Below, piece after piece: positions 1 to 7,588 of a DNA stretch of 33,472 nucleotides; the stretch's first letter is position 1, and each line of letters starts with the position of its first letter. The DNA comes from Hyphomicrobiales bacterium (GTDB lineage: Bacteria; Pseudomonadota; Alphaproteobacteria; Rhizobiales; JAJFHB01), in the NCBI GenBank assembly GCA_021775615.1, contig JAJFHL010000101.1, positions 1 to 33,472 on the forward strand, written 5' to 3'. A program made the translations under genes and the position numbers. The notes under the pieces were generated by a model. That model did no database searches and was not told the origin of the DNA. It was given only the letters and a program-made list of their open reading frames with translations.

Positions 1-111
1 GCCGACACCGCGGATCTGGCCGCGCTCATCGGCTACACACCGCAGACGCCGGTCGAAACCGGCATCGCCAATTTCGTGAAGTGGTACCGCGACTACTACG
101 CCACAGACTGA
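1..111 (+). CDS. C-terminal end of an NAD-dependent sugar epimerase (partial)
   Basis: Only the last 36 codons are in the window; the 5' part lies to the left. The frame is open from base 1 to a TGA at 109-111. The tail reads as a Leu-rich helix, then a GYTPQTPVETGI segment and an FVKWYRDYY ending. This is the typical C-terminus of extended short-chain dehydrogenases such as UDP-glucuronate 4-epimerase, which make surface-polysaccharide sugars in the cytoplasm. The assignment rests on this tail alone: the Rossmann motif and catalytic Tyr-Lys pair are outside the window, so the exact substrate cannot be told. Confidence 0.75.
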   Translation, partial: ADTADLAALIGYTPQTPVETGIANFVKWYRDYYATD

Positions 112-194
112 TAGCTCCCATCCGAGGTGGAACGCCCCGCCGGGCGCAGACAAGCTGCTCGATCTCGTTGAAACAGATCAAATGATCTTTGCTC

Positions 195-208
195 AACCGG
201 TCCCGGTT
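195..208. promoter_or_regulatory. Perfect 6-bp dyad, AACCGG-TC-CCGGTT
   Basis: A perfect inverted repeat lies in the 237-bp gap between the epimerase stop and the GST start, close to a GATCAAATGATC palindrome. No gene is visible in the gap. The dyad could be a protein-binding site or the hairpin of a terminator without a T-run. Its role is unassigned. Confidence 0.25.
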
Positions 209-292
209 AAGCGCGGTTTGATCCAGGCTTCCGCGCGCCGTGACGCCGACAGAACCTGCGCGCAAGCAGTTACCACAGAACCGGCAAAGCGC

Positions 293-328
293 TTGACAGG
301 TTCAATATTAGCTAATTAACTAAGCTAA
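293..328 (+). promoter_or_regulatory. Promoter with overlapping dyad upstream of the GST-MarR genes
   Basis: TTGACA (293-298) is a perfect -35 box. It is followed after 17 bp by a weak -10 candidate TTAACT (316-321). An AT-rich inverted repeat with arms TTAGCT (308-313) and AGCTAA (323-328) covers the -10. The first gene starts at 349, behind an AGGGAG ribosome-binding site. A MarR family gene is the second gene of the unit, so self-repression through this dyad is the natural inference, as is common for MarR regulators. Confidence 0.55.
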
Positions 329-348
329 ATTTCTTAGGGAGTGAATTC

Positions 349-1107
349 ATGGACCCACTTGTCCTTTATGACGCACCAAACAGCCCGTGCGGGCGTCGCG
401 TGCGCATATGCTTGATCGAAAAGGCTATTCCCTTTGAAATCCGATGGATGAGCCTTGGGCTCATGGATCAAAAGCAGCCCTGGTACCTCGAGCTCAATCC
501 CAATGGGCTGGTGCCGACGCTCGTCCATGGTCCTCAGGCATTTTATGAATCGAACGTCATCAACGAATACATCGACAGTCTCTTCCCCGATCCGCCGCTG
601 GTGCCCGATGAGCCGTATCTGCAGGCGCAAATGCGCATGTGGATGGCATTCGAACTTGATTGGGCAAAGCCATTCCGCGATGCGGTTTACGAAACAATGG
701 GTAAGAAGCGCCTGCAGGACACCGACATCTCGCCCGCCGATCTCAAGCGCGAAATCTCCGCGCGCACGGACAATCCGTTCTATCTCAAGTTTGCGCTCAA
801 CGTGCTGACCAGGCCGAAGAACGACGAACTGATCGCCGACCGGCACCATGTCCTGGCTGAAAAGATGGCGCTCATGGAGGAGCGCCTGAGCGACGGGCGC
901 ACGTGGTTGCTCGGCGATGCATTCTCGCTGGCGGACATTGCGCTCGGGCCGCGCACCGAGATGTTTCCGATAATAGAAATGGACGATGTCTATGATCGCT
1001 TTCCCCATGTCGGCGCTTTCATGCAACGGCTGCGGCAGCGCCCCAGCTGGGCGATGTCCGACATCAAACCGGACAGCCTCGAAGACGTGACGAAGGTGCC
1101 GGCATGA
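349..1107 (+). CDS. Glutathione S-transferase family protein
   Basis: A 252-residue cytosolic GST. The N-terminal thioredoxin-like half carries YDAPNSPCGRRVRI near residue 7, with Ser12 and Cys14 as candidates for thiol activation. NPNGLVPTLV follows, holding the cis-proline that binds the glutathione backbone, and then the ESNVI segment that contacts the gamma-glutamyl group. The C-terminal half is helical and has the usual TWLLGDAFSLADIALGP N-capping motif. The start is supported by AGGGAG nine bases upstream. The gene ends in an ATGA overlap with the MarR gene, so the two are probably translationally coupled. Its position at the head of a monooxygenase cluster suggests conjugation or isomerisation of an electrophilic intermediate; the substrate is unknown. 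Confidence 0.9.
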   Translation: MDPLVLYDAPNSPCGRRVRICLIEKAIPFEIRWMSLGLMDQKQPWYLELNPNGLVPTLVHGPQAFYESNVINEYIDSLFPDPPLVPDEPYLQAQMRMWMAFELDWAKPFRDAVYETMGKKRLQDTDISPADLKREISARTDNPFYLKFALNVLTRPKNDELIADRHHVLAEKMALMEERLSDGRTWLLGDAFSLADIALGPRTEMFPIIEMDDVYDRFPHVGAFMQRLRQRPSWAMSDIKPDSLEDVTKVPA

Positions 1108-1688
1108 CACGGCATCGCCCGGGAGCCCCCACCGCCGACAGGAACCACAAGCACGAACGCCTGCCCCTTACCGTCTCGCGCGCGGAATTGCTCGTCGACG
1201 GGACGGACGGAGCCTTCCGGCACCTCATCCACCGCTTGCTTGCCTATGCCAGCAGCCTTGAAACCATCCGTGCAGGTCTTGGCGAGATGATCGGCCTGTC
1301 GGGCGTGCAATACACCATGCTCATCTGCATCGCCCACCTGCAGGACGGCAAGGGCGCCGGCGTCAAGGAAATCGCCGACCACCTGAACTACACCGGTGCG
1401 TTCGTAACCATCGAGACCGGCAAGCTCGCAAGCCTGGGTTTGGTCGAGAAGCGTCGCAACCCGGGCGACAAGCGACGGGTGCTGCTGAGCATTACGCAAC
1501 ACGCGCGTGATCTCCTGAACGACCTCGCACCGGCCCAGCGGCGGATCAACGACACTCTGTTCGCAAGCCTGGACCATGCTGGCTTCGAGCACCTGTGCAC
1601 GCTTGCCGAAAGCCTGTGCGCGGATGCCAGGAGCACACAGGCTCTGGTCGAATTCCTCACCGACAAGAAACTCGCAAATCAGTCATGA
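1104..1688 (+). CDS. MarR family transcriptional regulator
   Basis: A 194-residue winged-helix regulator. The core shows the MarR layout: an N-terminal dimerisation helix (LIHRLLAYASSLETIR), the helix-turn-helix around VKEIADHLNYTGAFVTIETGKL and the wing EKRRNPGDKRRVLLSIT, where Arg and Asp of the GDKR turn are typical DNA-contact residues. C-terminal helices complete the dimer interface. It is somewhat longer than the usual 140-160 residues because of a charged N-terminal extension. Its ATG overlaps the GST stop codon. MarR proteins usually repress adjacent detoxification or aromatic-catabolism genes and release DNA on binding a phenolic ligand. The dyad at 308-328 is the likely target. Confidence 0.9.
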   Translation: MTRHRPGAPTADRNHKHERLPLTVSRAELLVDGTDGAFRHLIHRLLAYASSLETIRAGLGEMIGLSGVQYTMLICIAHLQDGKGAGVKEIADHLNYTGAFVTIETGKLASLGLVEKRRNPGDKRRVLLSITQHARDLLNDLAPAQRRINDTLFASLDHAGFEHLCTLAESLCADARSTQALVEFLTDKKLANQS

Positions 1689-1718
1689 AAGCCGCCGACG
1701 CAAAACGGAGAACCGCAA

Positions 1719-2186
1719 ATGGCGAACGTCACTCAAAAATCCGTCGTCACCATGCAGGCGCGCGGCGCCGTGGTGCACCACGCGCGAACCGACGTTGCGG
1801 TACGCGATCTCACTGTCACCATCGATGAGCCGGCCGAGCGGGGTGGCACGAATCAGGGGGCGACGCCGACGGAAACCCTCGTCATCGCTCTTATCGGATG
1901 CACCACCGTAGTTTCGCACCGCATCGCCGACAGGCTCGGCATCACGCTCGAAAACATGAGCGTCGACGTGGCCGCCGACTTCGACCGCCGCGGCGTCATG
2001 CAGGAAGAGCACCTCACGGTACCGTTCCCGAAAATGGACCTCAGAATAACCGTCACAAGTTCGGCACCCGACGATCAGATTGAGCAACTCAAGGACGATC
2101 TGCGAAAATTCTGCCCGATTTCAAACGTGATCCGGCAGTCAGGCACGGACCTGACCGAGACCTGGACCGTAAACCGGCCGGGCTGA
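1719..2186 (+). CDS. OsmC/Ohr-like peroxide-reductase family protein
   Basis: A 155-residue OsmC-fold protein. The two family cysteines are in place: Cys61 in the helix motif IGCTTVVSHRIADRLG and Cys132 in FCPISNVIRQSG. In OsmC and Ohr these cysteines reduce organic hydroperoxides through a dithiol/disulfide cycle. An RBS-like CGGAGA lies nine bases before the ATG. It sits 30 bp after the MarR gene and 17 bp before the flavin monooxygenase, which may leak peroxide, so a protective role beside that enzyme is plausible. Some OsmC-fold proteins have other roles, so the substrate is not certain. Confidence 0.88.
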   Translation: MANVTQKSVVTMQARGAVVHHARTDVAVRDLTVTIDEPAERGGTNQGATPTETLVIALIGCTTVVSHRIADRLGITLENMSVDVAADFDRRGVMQEEHLTVPFPKMDLRITVTSSAPDDQIEQLKDDLRKFCPISNVIRQSGTDLTETWTVNRPG

Positions 2187-2203
2187 CCCAAGGGAGAACC
2201 ACG

Positions 2204-3682
2204 ATGCTACGCACGGGGAAGGAACATCTGGAGCGCCTGCGCGACGGCCGCGTCGTCTATGTCGGCGGCGAGCGGATCGATGACGTCACCACGCATCCCG
2301 CATTCGCCCACGCCGCGGCAACCGCGGCGGCGATCTATGACATGAAGGCCGATCCGGCAAACACCGATGTCACTGCCTTCGAAGAAGGCGGTGAGCAGTA
2401 CTCCTCATACTACATTCGTGCAAAAACGCGCGACGACCTGCGCAAGCGTTCTCAGACGCACGCCAGGATCGCCGAGGCGACCTACGGCTTCTTCGGGCGC
2501 TCACCCGATCATGTGTCGAGCTTTGTCACCGGCATGTCGACGAGCCCGGAAACCCTCAACACCGAACACGGTGATTTTTCCGGAAATCTGCTGTCCTACT
2601 ACGACCATATGCGCAAGAACGACACCTATGCCGCATATGCGGTCCTGCCGCCCCAGGCGGCGCGCGATCCGGACTTTTATCACAAGCAGAATCTCCCCGT
2701 CCCGACACTCCAGGTTGTCCGTGAAGACGATGACGGCGTGGTGATTTCGGGCATGAAGATGCTGGCGACCGGTGCCGTCATCGCAGATGAGATCTGGATC
2801 GGCAATGTCATTCCGCTGGCGCCGGACCAGGCGAGCCAGGCGATCACCTGCGCCATACCATGCAATACGCCGGGGCTCAGCCTTTGGTCGCGCAAGCCGA
2901 TGGAGCCGAATGCCGCAAACGAGTTCGACAGCCCCCTCACCTGGAAGCTCGACGAGACCGACGCCATGGTGCTGTGTGAAGAGGTCAAGGTGCCATGGGA
3001 GCGGGTGTTCTGCATCAACGACGCAACCCATTCCTACCGCATCTACAACATGACCCCGTCGCACTGTTACGGCAATCACCAGTCAAACGTGCGGTTCCTC
3101 ACCAAATTGCGGCTGATCGTCGGACTGGCGAGCAAGGTGACCCAGTCGACCGGCGCCAGCAAGATCCCCGCCGTCGCCGAGACCCTCGGCCGCCTGGCAT
3201 CCTGGGAGGCGGGGCTGGCGGGCATGGTGCACGGGCAAATCGAAGCCGCGGAGAGCTGGCCCGAAGGCTATCTCACGTTCAATCGCCGCATGATGTACGC
3301 CGCGCTCAACTGGTGTACCGAGAACCACTCGGCCATCGTCGACATCCTGCGCGAACTGTGCGGCGGCGGCGTCTTTCAGATGCCGGCGGACGTCACGGTC
3401 ATGCATGACCCTGTCCTGCGCGAACGGTTCGAAACCTACTGGCAAACACCGCAGATGGAGGCCGTCGAGCGCATGAAACTGTTCCGGCTGGCGTGGGACC
3501 TCGTCGGCTCCGAGTTCGCCGGACGCCACCAGCAGTATGAGAAATTCTACGCCGGCGCCTCGTTCATCGTGCGCGGACACAGTTTCCGCGAGGCGCCCTG
3601 GGGCACTTTCGACACCATAGTCGACGACCTGATGGGCACTTATGACGTGCCTGATGCAGATGTCGCGGAGGCCGCCGAGTAA
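2204..3682 (+). CDS. HpaB-type flavin-dependent monooxygenase, large subunit
   Basis: A 492-residue member of the 4-hydroxyphenylacetate 3-hydroxylase family, which has an acyl-CoA-dehydrogenase-like fold. The N-terminus (TGKEHLERLRDGRVVYVGGERI) is diagnostic, as are the central GVVISGMKMLATGAVIADE strand region, SRKPMEPNAANEFDSPL and the C-terminal RELCGGGVFQMPAD helix end. Relatives hydroxylate phenols ortho to an existing hydroxyl, using FADH2 from a separate reductase (HpaC type) and O2. E. coli HpaB is close to 520 residues, so this one is full length. No flavin reductase is seen in the window, so it must use one from elsewhere. It is the only clear oxygenase of the cluster and probably defines its substrate, which I cannot name. 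Confidence 0.88.
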   Translation: MLRTGKEHLERLRDGRVVYVGGERIDDVTTHPAFAHAAATAAAIYDMKADPANTDVTAFEEGGEQYSSYYIRAKTRDDLRKRSQTHARIAEATYGFFGRSPDHVSSFVTGMSTSPETLNTEHGDFSGNLLSYYDHMRKNDTYAAYAVLPPQAARDPDFYHKQNLPVPTLQVVREDDDGVVISGMKMLATGAVIADEIWIGNVIPLAPDQASQAITCAIPCNTPGLSLWSRKPMEPNAANEFDSPLTWKLDETDAMVLCEEVKVPWERVFCINDATHSYRIYNMTPSHCYGNHQSNVRFLTKLRLIVGLASKVTQSTGASKIPAVAETLGRLASWEAGLAGMVHGQIEAAESWPEGYLTFNRRMMYAALNWCTENHSAIVDILRELCGGGVFQMPADVTVMHDPVLRERFETYWQTPQMEAVERMKLFRLAWDLVGSEFAGRHQQYEKFYAGASFIVRGHSFREAPWGTFDTIVDDLMGTYDVPDADVAEAAE

Positions 3683-3776
3683 GGCCTGTACCAAACAAGC
3701 TGCCGGAACTATTCTCCGCGTTCTCGATCGGCCGCCACGGCCGGTGCGACCTGATCGACAATCGGAGACCCGCGAC

Positions 3777-4598
3777 ATGACCGAGGCCCACCCCTTTGAC
3801 CGGGCAACCGCCCTCACCCCCACTGGGGACGGCCGCTCTGCCGGCGCCACATCGCACGACTACGCCAATCTCGCCGGTCCGTTCGGCGGCGCGACAGCGG
3901 CGGCACTTCTGAGGGCGGTGGTCGAACACCAGGAGCGCTTCGGAGATCCGATCGCCCAGACGGTGAACTTTTGCGGCGCCGTCGCGGACGGCGAATTCGC
4001 GATTTCTGCCAAGAACGAACGCACCGGTAGACACACCCAGCACTGGTCGCTGGCACTCACTCAAAATGATGAGGTGCGCGCCACCGCATCTGTTGTGTGC
4101 GGCACCCGGGCGCCGGCCTTTTCGTATCAGCCCGAGGCCGCGCCATCCGCACCTTCCCCCGAGGCAGTACCGGTCGCTCCAACGTCTGGAATGATGAACT
4201 GGTTGCAGCGTTACGAGTTCCGTTTTATCGAGGGTATACCGTCGTTCAACAAGACACCGCATCCCGAGCCGGCCAACTCGCACTCGCTGTGGTGGGTGTC
4301 AGACCTGCCGGCGCGTTCGCTCGACTATGTGTCTCTGGCCGCGATTTCAGACGCCTTCTTCGTCCGCATGCTGCATGTGCGCGGAACGATCGGCCCGCTC
4401 GGCACCGTCTCCCTGACGACCTATTTTCACGCCACACCTGAGGAAATCGCCGCACAGGGGACAACACCACTCCTCGGTGCCGCCCATGCCAAACGCTTCA
4501 ACGGACGCTTCCATGATCAGCACATGGAACTGTGGGGCAAAGACGGCGTGTTGCTCGCCACCGGCACCCAGATCGTCTGGTACAAGGACGATGGCTGA
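3777..4598 (+). CDS. Two-domain acyl-CoA thioesterase-like protein (TesB/4HBT type)
   Basis: A 273-residue protein with two hotdog-like halves. The N-terminal half holds GPFGGATAAALLRAV, the long-helix motif of TesB-like enzymes. The C-terminal half begins near the MMNWLQRYEFRF strand and ends with LLATGTQIVWYKDDG. Members hydrolyse acyl-CoA thioesters. I chose the ATG at 3777 over an in-frame one at 3642, because CGGAGA lies just upstream of 3777 and the longer form would overlap the monooxygenase gene with non-conserved-looking sequence. It probably releases CoA from an aromatic or short-chain acyl intermediate made by the cluster. A frameshifted copy of the C-terminal half occurs at 6894-7315. 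Confidence 0.8.
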   Translation: MTEAHPFDRATALTPTGDGRSAGATSHDYANLAGPFGGATAAALLRAVVEHQERFGDPIAQTVNFCGAVADGEFAISAKNERTGRHTQHWSLALTQNDEVRATASVVCGTRAPAFSYQPEAAPSAPSPEAVPVAPTSGMMNWLQRYEFRFIEGIPSFNKTPHPEPANSHSLWWVSDLPARSLDYVSLAAISDAFFVRMLHVRGTIGPLGTVSLTTYFHATPEEIAAQGTTPLLGAAHAKRFNGRFHDQHMELWGKDGVLLATGTQIVWYKDDG

Positions 4599-4707
4599 TC
4601 GCATTGTCGCATGGCGGAATTGAGCGTTGCGGCAGAGACGGAAGACATCCACTCTGCGACCAGAGCAATAACCTATCCGGCGGTCGGTCGCTGGCGGTCG
4701 AAGCACT

Positions 4708-5976
4708 ATGCGGGCAGTCCTTTTTGAACATTTGCGGACGCGCGTCTTCTACGGCTGGATTGTCCTGGGCGTGGCGACCATTGCCATGTTCGGCTCCGGT
4801 CCCGGCCAGTCTCACACCTTCAGCATTTTCGTCGACCTGATCGCCCGGGACCTGGGGATATCCGCCACGTCCATTGCATCCGCCTATGCGCTTGCAACAC
4901 TGTTTGCTGCATTGGGCCTGTCCCGCATGGGAACCATGGTGGACCGTTTCGGCGCCCGCCGCGTCATGCTCGTCGTGGTCGTGCTCCTGGGTCTCGCCTG
5001 CTCCGCCTTTGGCGCCGCCGTCGGACTGATATCACTTTCGCTCGGCTTCATGCTGGTGCGATTTCTCGGCCAGGGTTGTATGATGATGGGCGCCAGCAAT
5101 CTTGTGGCGCAGTGGTTCAATGCCCGGCGCGGCTTCGCCATGGGCGTTGTGATGTTGGGTTTCGCCGCCTCCATGGCGCTGCATCCGCTTCTGGCGCAGT
5201 GGCTGATCGAGATGGTCGGCTGGCGCCAAGCCTGGATCTGGCTGGGTGCGATGACCTGGTGTCTCCTGCTGCCGCTCCTCTGGCTGCTGGTCTATGACCG
5301 CCCGGAATCCGTCGGACTGCAGCCGGACGGGGCGCCGACCCACACAGATGGCGGTCAGACCGGCACCGGCGCCCTGCAGGGTCTGGCGCTTCGCCCCGCG
5401 ATGCGGACGCCGGCCTTCTGGATCATCGCCGCCGGTCTATTCACACCCGCCATGCTGATCACCTCCCTGTTCTTTTTCCAGGTATCGATATTCGAGCAGC
5501 ACGGCCTGAGCCGGGAGTTCGCCGCAAGCATGTTCGGGGTTTCGGCGCTCGCCATGGCAGCGTCCATGCCGGTGATCGGCTGGATCCTCGACCGCAGCAA
5601 CCCGAAATATGTCTTCGCCGCGTCACTGGTGCTGCTGGCCATGTCGCTGATCAACATCACCTTCGTCGAAAGTACCGCCACCGCCACCGCCTATGCGGTT
5701 GTCTTCGGCATCAACACGGCGGCAAACATGACGTTCTTCGGCTACATGTGGGCGCGGTATTTCGGCCGCAGGCATCTCGGTTCGATCCAGGGCGTCGGAC
5801 AGACCATCGGCGTGGTCGGGGCATCGCTCGGTCCCCTGCCGCTCGGCATCGCCTTCGACATGGTCGGCTCCTATGATGGCGTGCTCCGCCTACTGGCGGT
5901 CATCCCGCTCGCCTGCGCCGTACTCGCCCTGTTCCTGGTTGCACCGAAACTGCCCGCCTCCGAAGCAGAAGGGTAA
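4708..5976 (+). CDS. MFS transporter
   Basis: A 422-residue inner-membrane protein with about twelve hydrophobic segments in two halves, joined by a hydrophilic loop near residues 205-230. The loop after the second segment has GTMVDRFGARRVM (residues 75-87), a good match to the MFS motif A (GxxxDRxGRR), which controls the conformational switch. The first segment is VFYGWIVLGVATIAMFGS. The overall look is that of the monocarboxylate/OFA-like branch, but the substrate cannot be read off. It lies between a thioesterase and a hydrolase, three bases before the hydrolase ATG, so it likely imports the substrate of this catabolic unit. No strong Shine-Dalgarno precedes the chosen start. Confidence 0.88.
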   Translation: MRAVLFEHLRTRVFYGWIVLGVATIAMFGSGPGQSHTFSIFVDLIARDLGISATSIASAYALATLFAALGLSRMGTMVDRFGARRVMLVVVVLLGLACSAFGAAVGLISLSLGFMLVRFLGQGCMMMGASNLVAQWFNARRGFAMGVVMLGFAASMALHPLLAQWLIEMVGWRQAWIWLGAMTWCLLLPLLWLLVYDRPESVGLQPDGAPTHTDGGQTGTGALQGLALRPAMRTPAFWIIAAGLFTPAMLITSLFFFQVSIFEQHGLSREFAASMFGVSALAMAASMPVIGWILDRSNPKYVFAASLVLLAMSLINITFVESTATATAYAVVFGINTAANMTFFGYMWARYFGRRHLGSIQGVGQTIGVVGASLGPLPLGIAFDMVGSYDGVLRLLAVIPLACAVLALFLVAPKLPASEAEG

Positions 5977-5979
5977 CCC

Positions 5980-6792
5980 ATGACACAGTTTGAACTCGCA
6001 CCCGGCGAGGCGCTTTACTTCGAGTATGAAGCGCCGACATCCGCAGCGCACACATTCGTCTTCGTCAACGCCCTCACCGGCAGCACGGACATGTGGTCGG
6101 GTGAGATTTGCGCCAAACTCAGGTCCGAGGGATACGGCACCTTGTGCTATAATTTCCGTGGCCAGGCGAACACCCTGTTTGCCGACGACACCGCGCTGAC
6201 ACCCACCCTCATCGTCGACGACCTGCGCCGCCTGCTCGACCACGTCGTGCCACCGTCGCCCATTCTCGTGGGACTTTCCATCGGTGGCCTGTTCGCCGCC
6301 CAGGCTATTCTGGCCGGCGCCGGGGCCTGCGGTCTGGTTCTTGTCAACACCCTGCGCAAGCCCGGCCGGCGTCTCGACTGGATCAACCAATCCATGGTAC
6401 GTCTCGCCCGCATCGGCGGCGGGCGCCTGGTCATGACCGCCAACATGCCGGTGCTGGCCTCGCCCAAGTTGCTAGCGCAGATGTGGAACGCAACCTTCTG
6501 CGATGCCGACTACGAGGCACCGCCTGAGACCGACGGCCTGTTCCGCCTCATGGCCGGCTCGCTCGAAACCGACTGGGACCTCGACTACGAGAAACTCGAC
6601 TTGCCGGTTCTGCTGCTGACCGGCGCCCATGACAGACTGTTCCGCATCGACGCCGACATCGCCGAACTCAAGGACCGCATCCCGCAGGCGAAGGAGAAGT
6701 GCTACGCCGACGCCGGCCATCTGATCCCTTTGGAAGCGCCGGGCCGGCTCAGCGACGACCTCGCAGCCTTTGCCAAAGGCTGCGTCGGTTAG
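5980..6792 (+). CDS. Alpha/beta-fold hydrolase
   Basis: A 270-residue single-domain hydrolase. The nucleophile elbow is GLSIGG with Ser100, the acid is Asp218 in GAHDRLF, and the base is His247 in DAGHLIPLEAPG, giving a complete triad. The oxyanion region is FVNALTGSTDMW, where the usual HG motif is replaced by NALTGS. Relatives include 3-oxoadipate enol-lactonase and C-C bond hydrolases of aromatic meta-cleavage pathways. The gene starts three bases after the MFS stop, so the two are co-transcribed. It closes the catabolic cluster; only 7 bp separate its stop from the gene remnant at 6800. Confidence 0.85.
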   Translation: MTQFELAPGEALYFEYEAPTSAAHTFVFVNALTGSTDMWSGEICAKLRSEGYGTLCYNFRGQANTLFADDTALTPTLIVDDLRRLLDHVVPPSPILVGLSIGGLFAAQAILAGAGACGLVLVNTLRKPGRRLDWINQSMVRLARIGGGRLVMTANMPVLASPKLLAQMWNATFCDADYEAPPETDGLFRLMAGSLETDWDLDYEKLDLPVLLLTGAHDRLFRIDADIAELKDRIPQAKEKCYADAGHLIPLEAPGRLSDDLAAFAKGCVG

Positions 6793-6799
6793 AGCAAAT

Positions 6800-6883
6800 T
6801 CACTGCTGATACTTCTTCGGCGGCTGCGGATTGTTGGCCGGGTTCGTGTCGTGCTTGGTGAGTTTGGTCACCATGTCCCCTCC
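6800..6883 (-). pseudogene. 3'-terminal remnant of the 147-residue orphan gene
   Basis: Read on the minus strand, this stretch encodes the last 27 codons and stop of a protein matching the C-terminus of the intact gene at 10930-11373 (GGDMVTKLTKHDTNP then NNPQPPKKYQQ). By eye, 26 of 27 residues and 79 of 84 bases agree. Upstream of it the homology stops and the sequence becomes part of a thioesterase-like fragment. There is no start codon or N-terminal part, so it is a remnant. It forms one arm of a direct repeat with 10930-11013. Confidence 0.85.
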
Positions 6884-6893
6884 GCAGACTTGC

Positions 6894-7315
6894 GAAATCG
6901 CACCGGCAGCAGGTCTGATGAACTGGCTCCAGCGCTATGAGTTCCGCTTCGTCGAAGGGACGCCGACTTTTTCCAAGACGCCGTTTGCCGAGCCGGCCAG
7001 CTCGCACTCCCTTTGGTGGGTTTCAGATCAGCCGCCACGTCCATTGGATTATCTGTCCCTGGCGGCGATTTCGGACAGCTTCTTTCTCCGCCTCCTGCAT
7101 GTGCGCGGGACCTTTGGCCCCATGGGCACCGTCTCGCTCAGCACCTACTTCCACGCAACACCTGAAGAGCTGGCCGAACAGGGCACGGCGGCGCTCCTCG
7201 GGGCCGCCCGCGCCAAGCGCTTCAACGGCCGGTTCATGACCAGCACATGGAGTTGTGGGGCAGGAGCGGCGCCCTACTCGCCACCGGCAGCCAGATTGTC
7301 TGGTACAAGGAATAG
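6894..7315 (+). pseudogene. Frameshifted C-terminal copy of the thioesterase
   Basis: From EIAPAAGLMNWLQRYEFRF onward this frame matches the C-terminal half of the thioesterase at 3777-4598 residue for residue, with many conservative changes. At about 7235 one C is missing relative to the intact gene: intact TTC-CAT, here TTCAT. After the shift the next frame continues the homology (HDQHMELWG to TGSQIVWYKE) and ends at TAG 7313-7315. The N-terminal hotdog half and any start signal are absent. It is therefore a truncated, frameshifted duplicate, fused directly to the orphan-gene remnant. Confidence 0.88.
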
Positions 7316-7317
7316 CG

Positions 7318-7329
7318 CCCGGCGCCGGG
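7318..7329. other. GC-rich palindrome CCCGGCGCCGGG
   Basis: A perfect 12-bp palindrome lies just after the thioesterase pseudogene and is followed by AT-rich DNA (7347-7375). It could be the hairpin of a decayed terminator. No clean T-run follows immediately. Confidence 0.3.
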
Positions 7330-7451
7330 TACTTCGAACGTGGTACGAACGATTTATTTAACATTTTAAGACATACTCAACGCTGCAAAGGGTGCAGGCA
7401 TGCCCCTGACACAGGGGAGCAACGTTGAATATTGGCAAAAAGCACCCACAA

Positions 7452-7489
7452 GTGGCGACGAATGCGAGTTTCGGCACGTTTGTCGCCAC
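7452..7489. promoter_or_regulatory. 8-bp inverted repeat with 22-nt loop upstream of the GGDEF gene
   Basis: GTGGCGAC (7452-7459) and GTCGCCAC (7482-7489) are perfect complements around 22 bases. A smaller hairpin, CCCCT-gacac-AGGGG, lies at about 7402-7416. Together they occupy the 273-bp leader of the PilZ-GGDEF gene. They may be operator half-sites or a folded leader RNA. Nothing known to me matches them. Confidence 0.4.
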
Positions 7490-7588
7490 GCGATGGCGGT
7501 GCGGCAGTGATTTACCGACAAATCCGCGGAAAATCGACTGCGGCAAGCAGGTCACCCGTTCGGTTCGCGGCACCGGGACGGCAGACCA

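Noticed and set aside
6831-7361. A 176-codon intact thioesterase-like gene
   Set aside because: Its first twenty codons are antisense to the orphan-gene remnant and its last forty are out of frame relative to the homologue, so it is a pseudogene.
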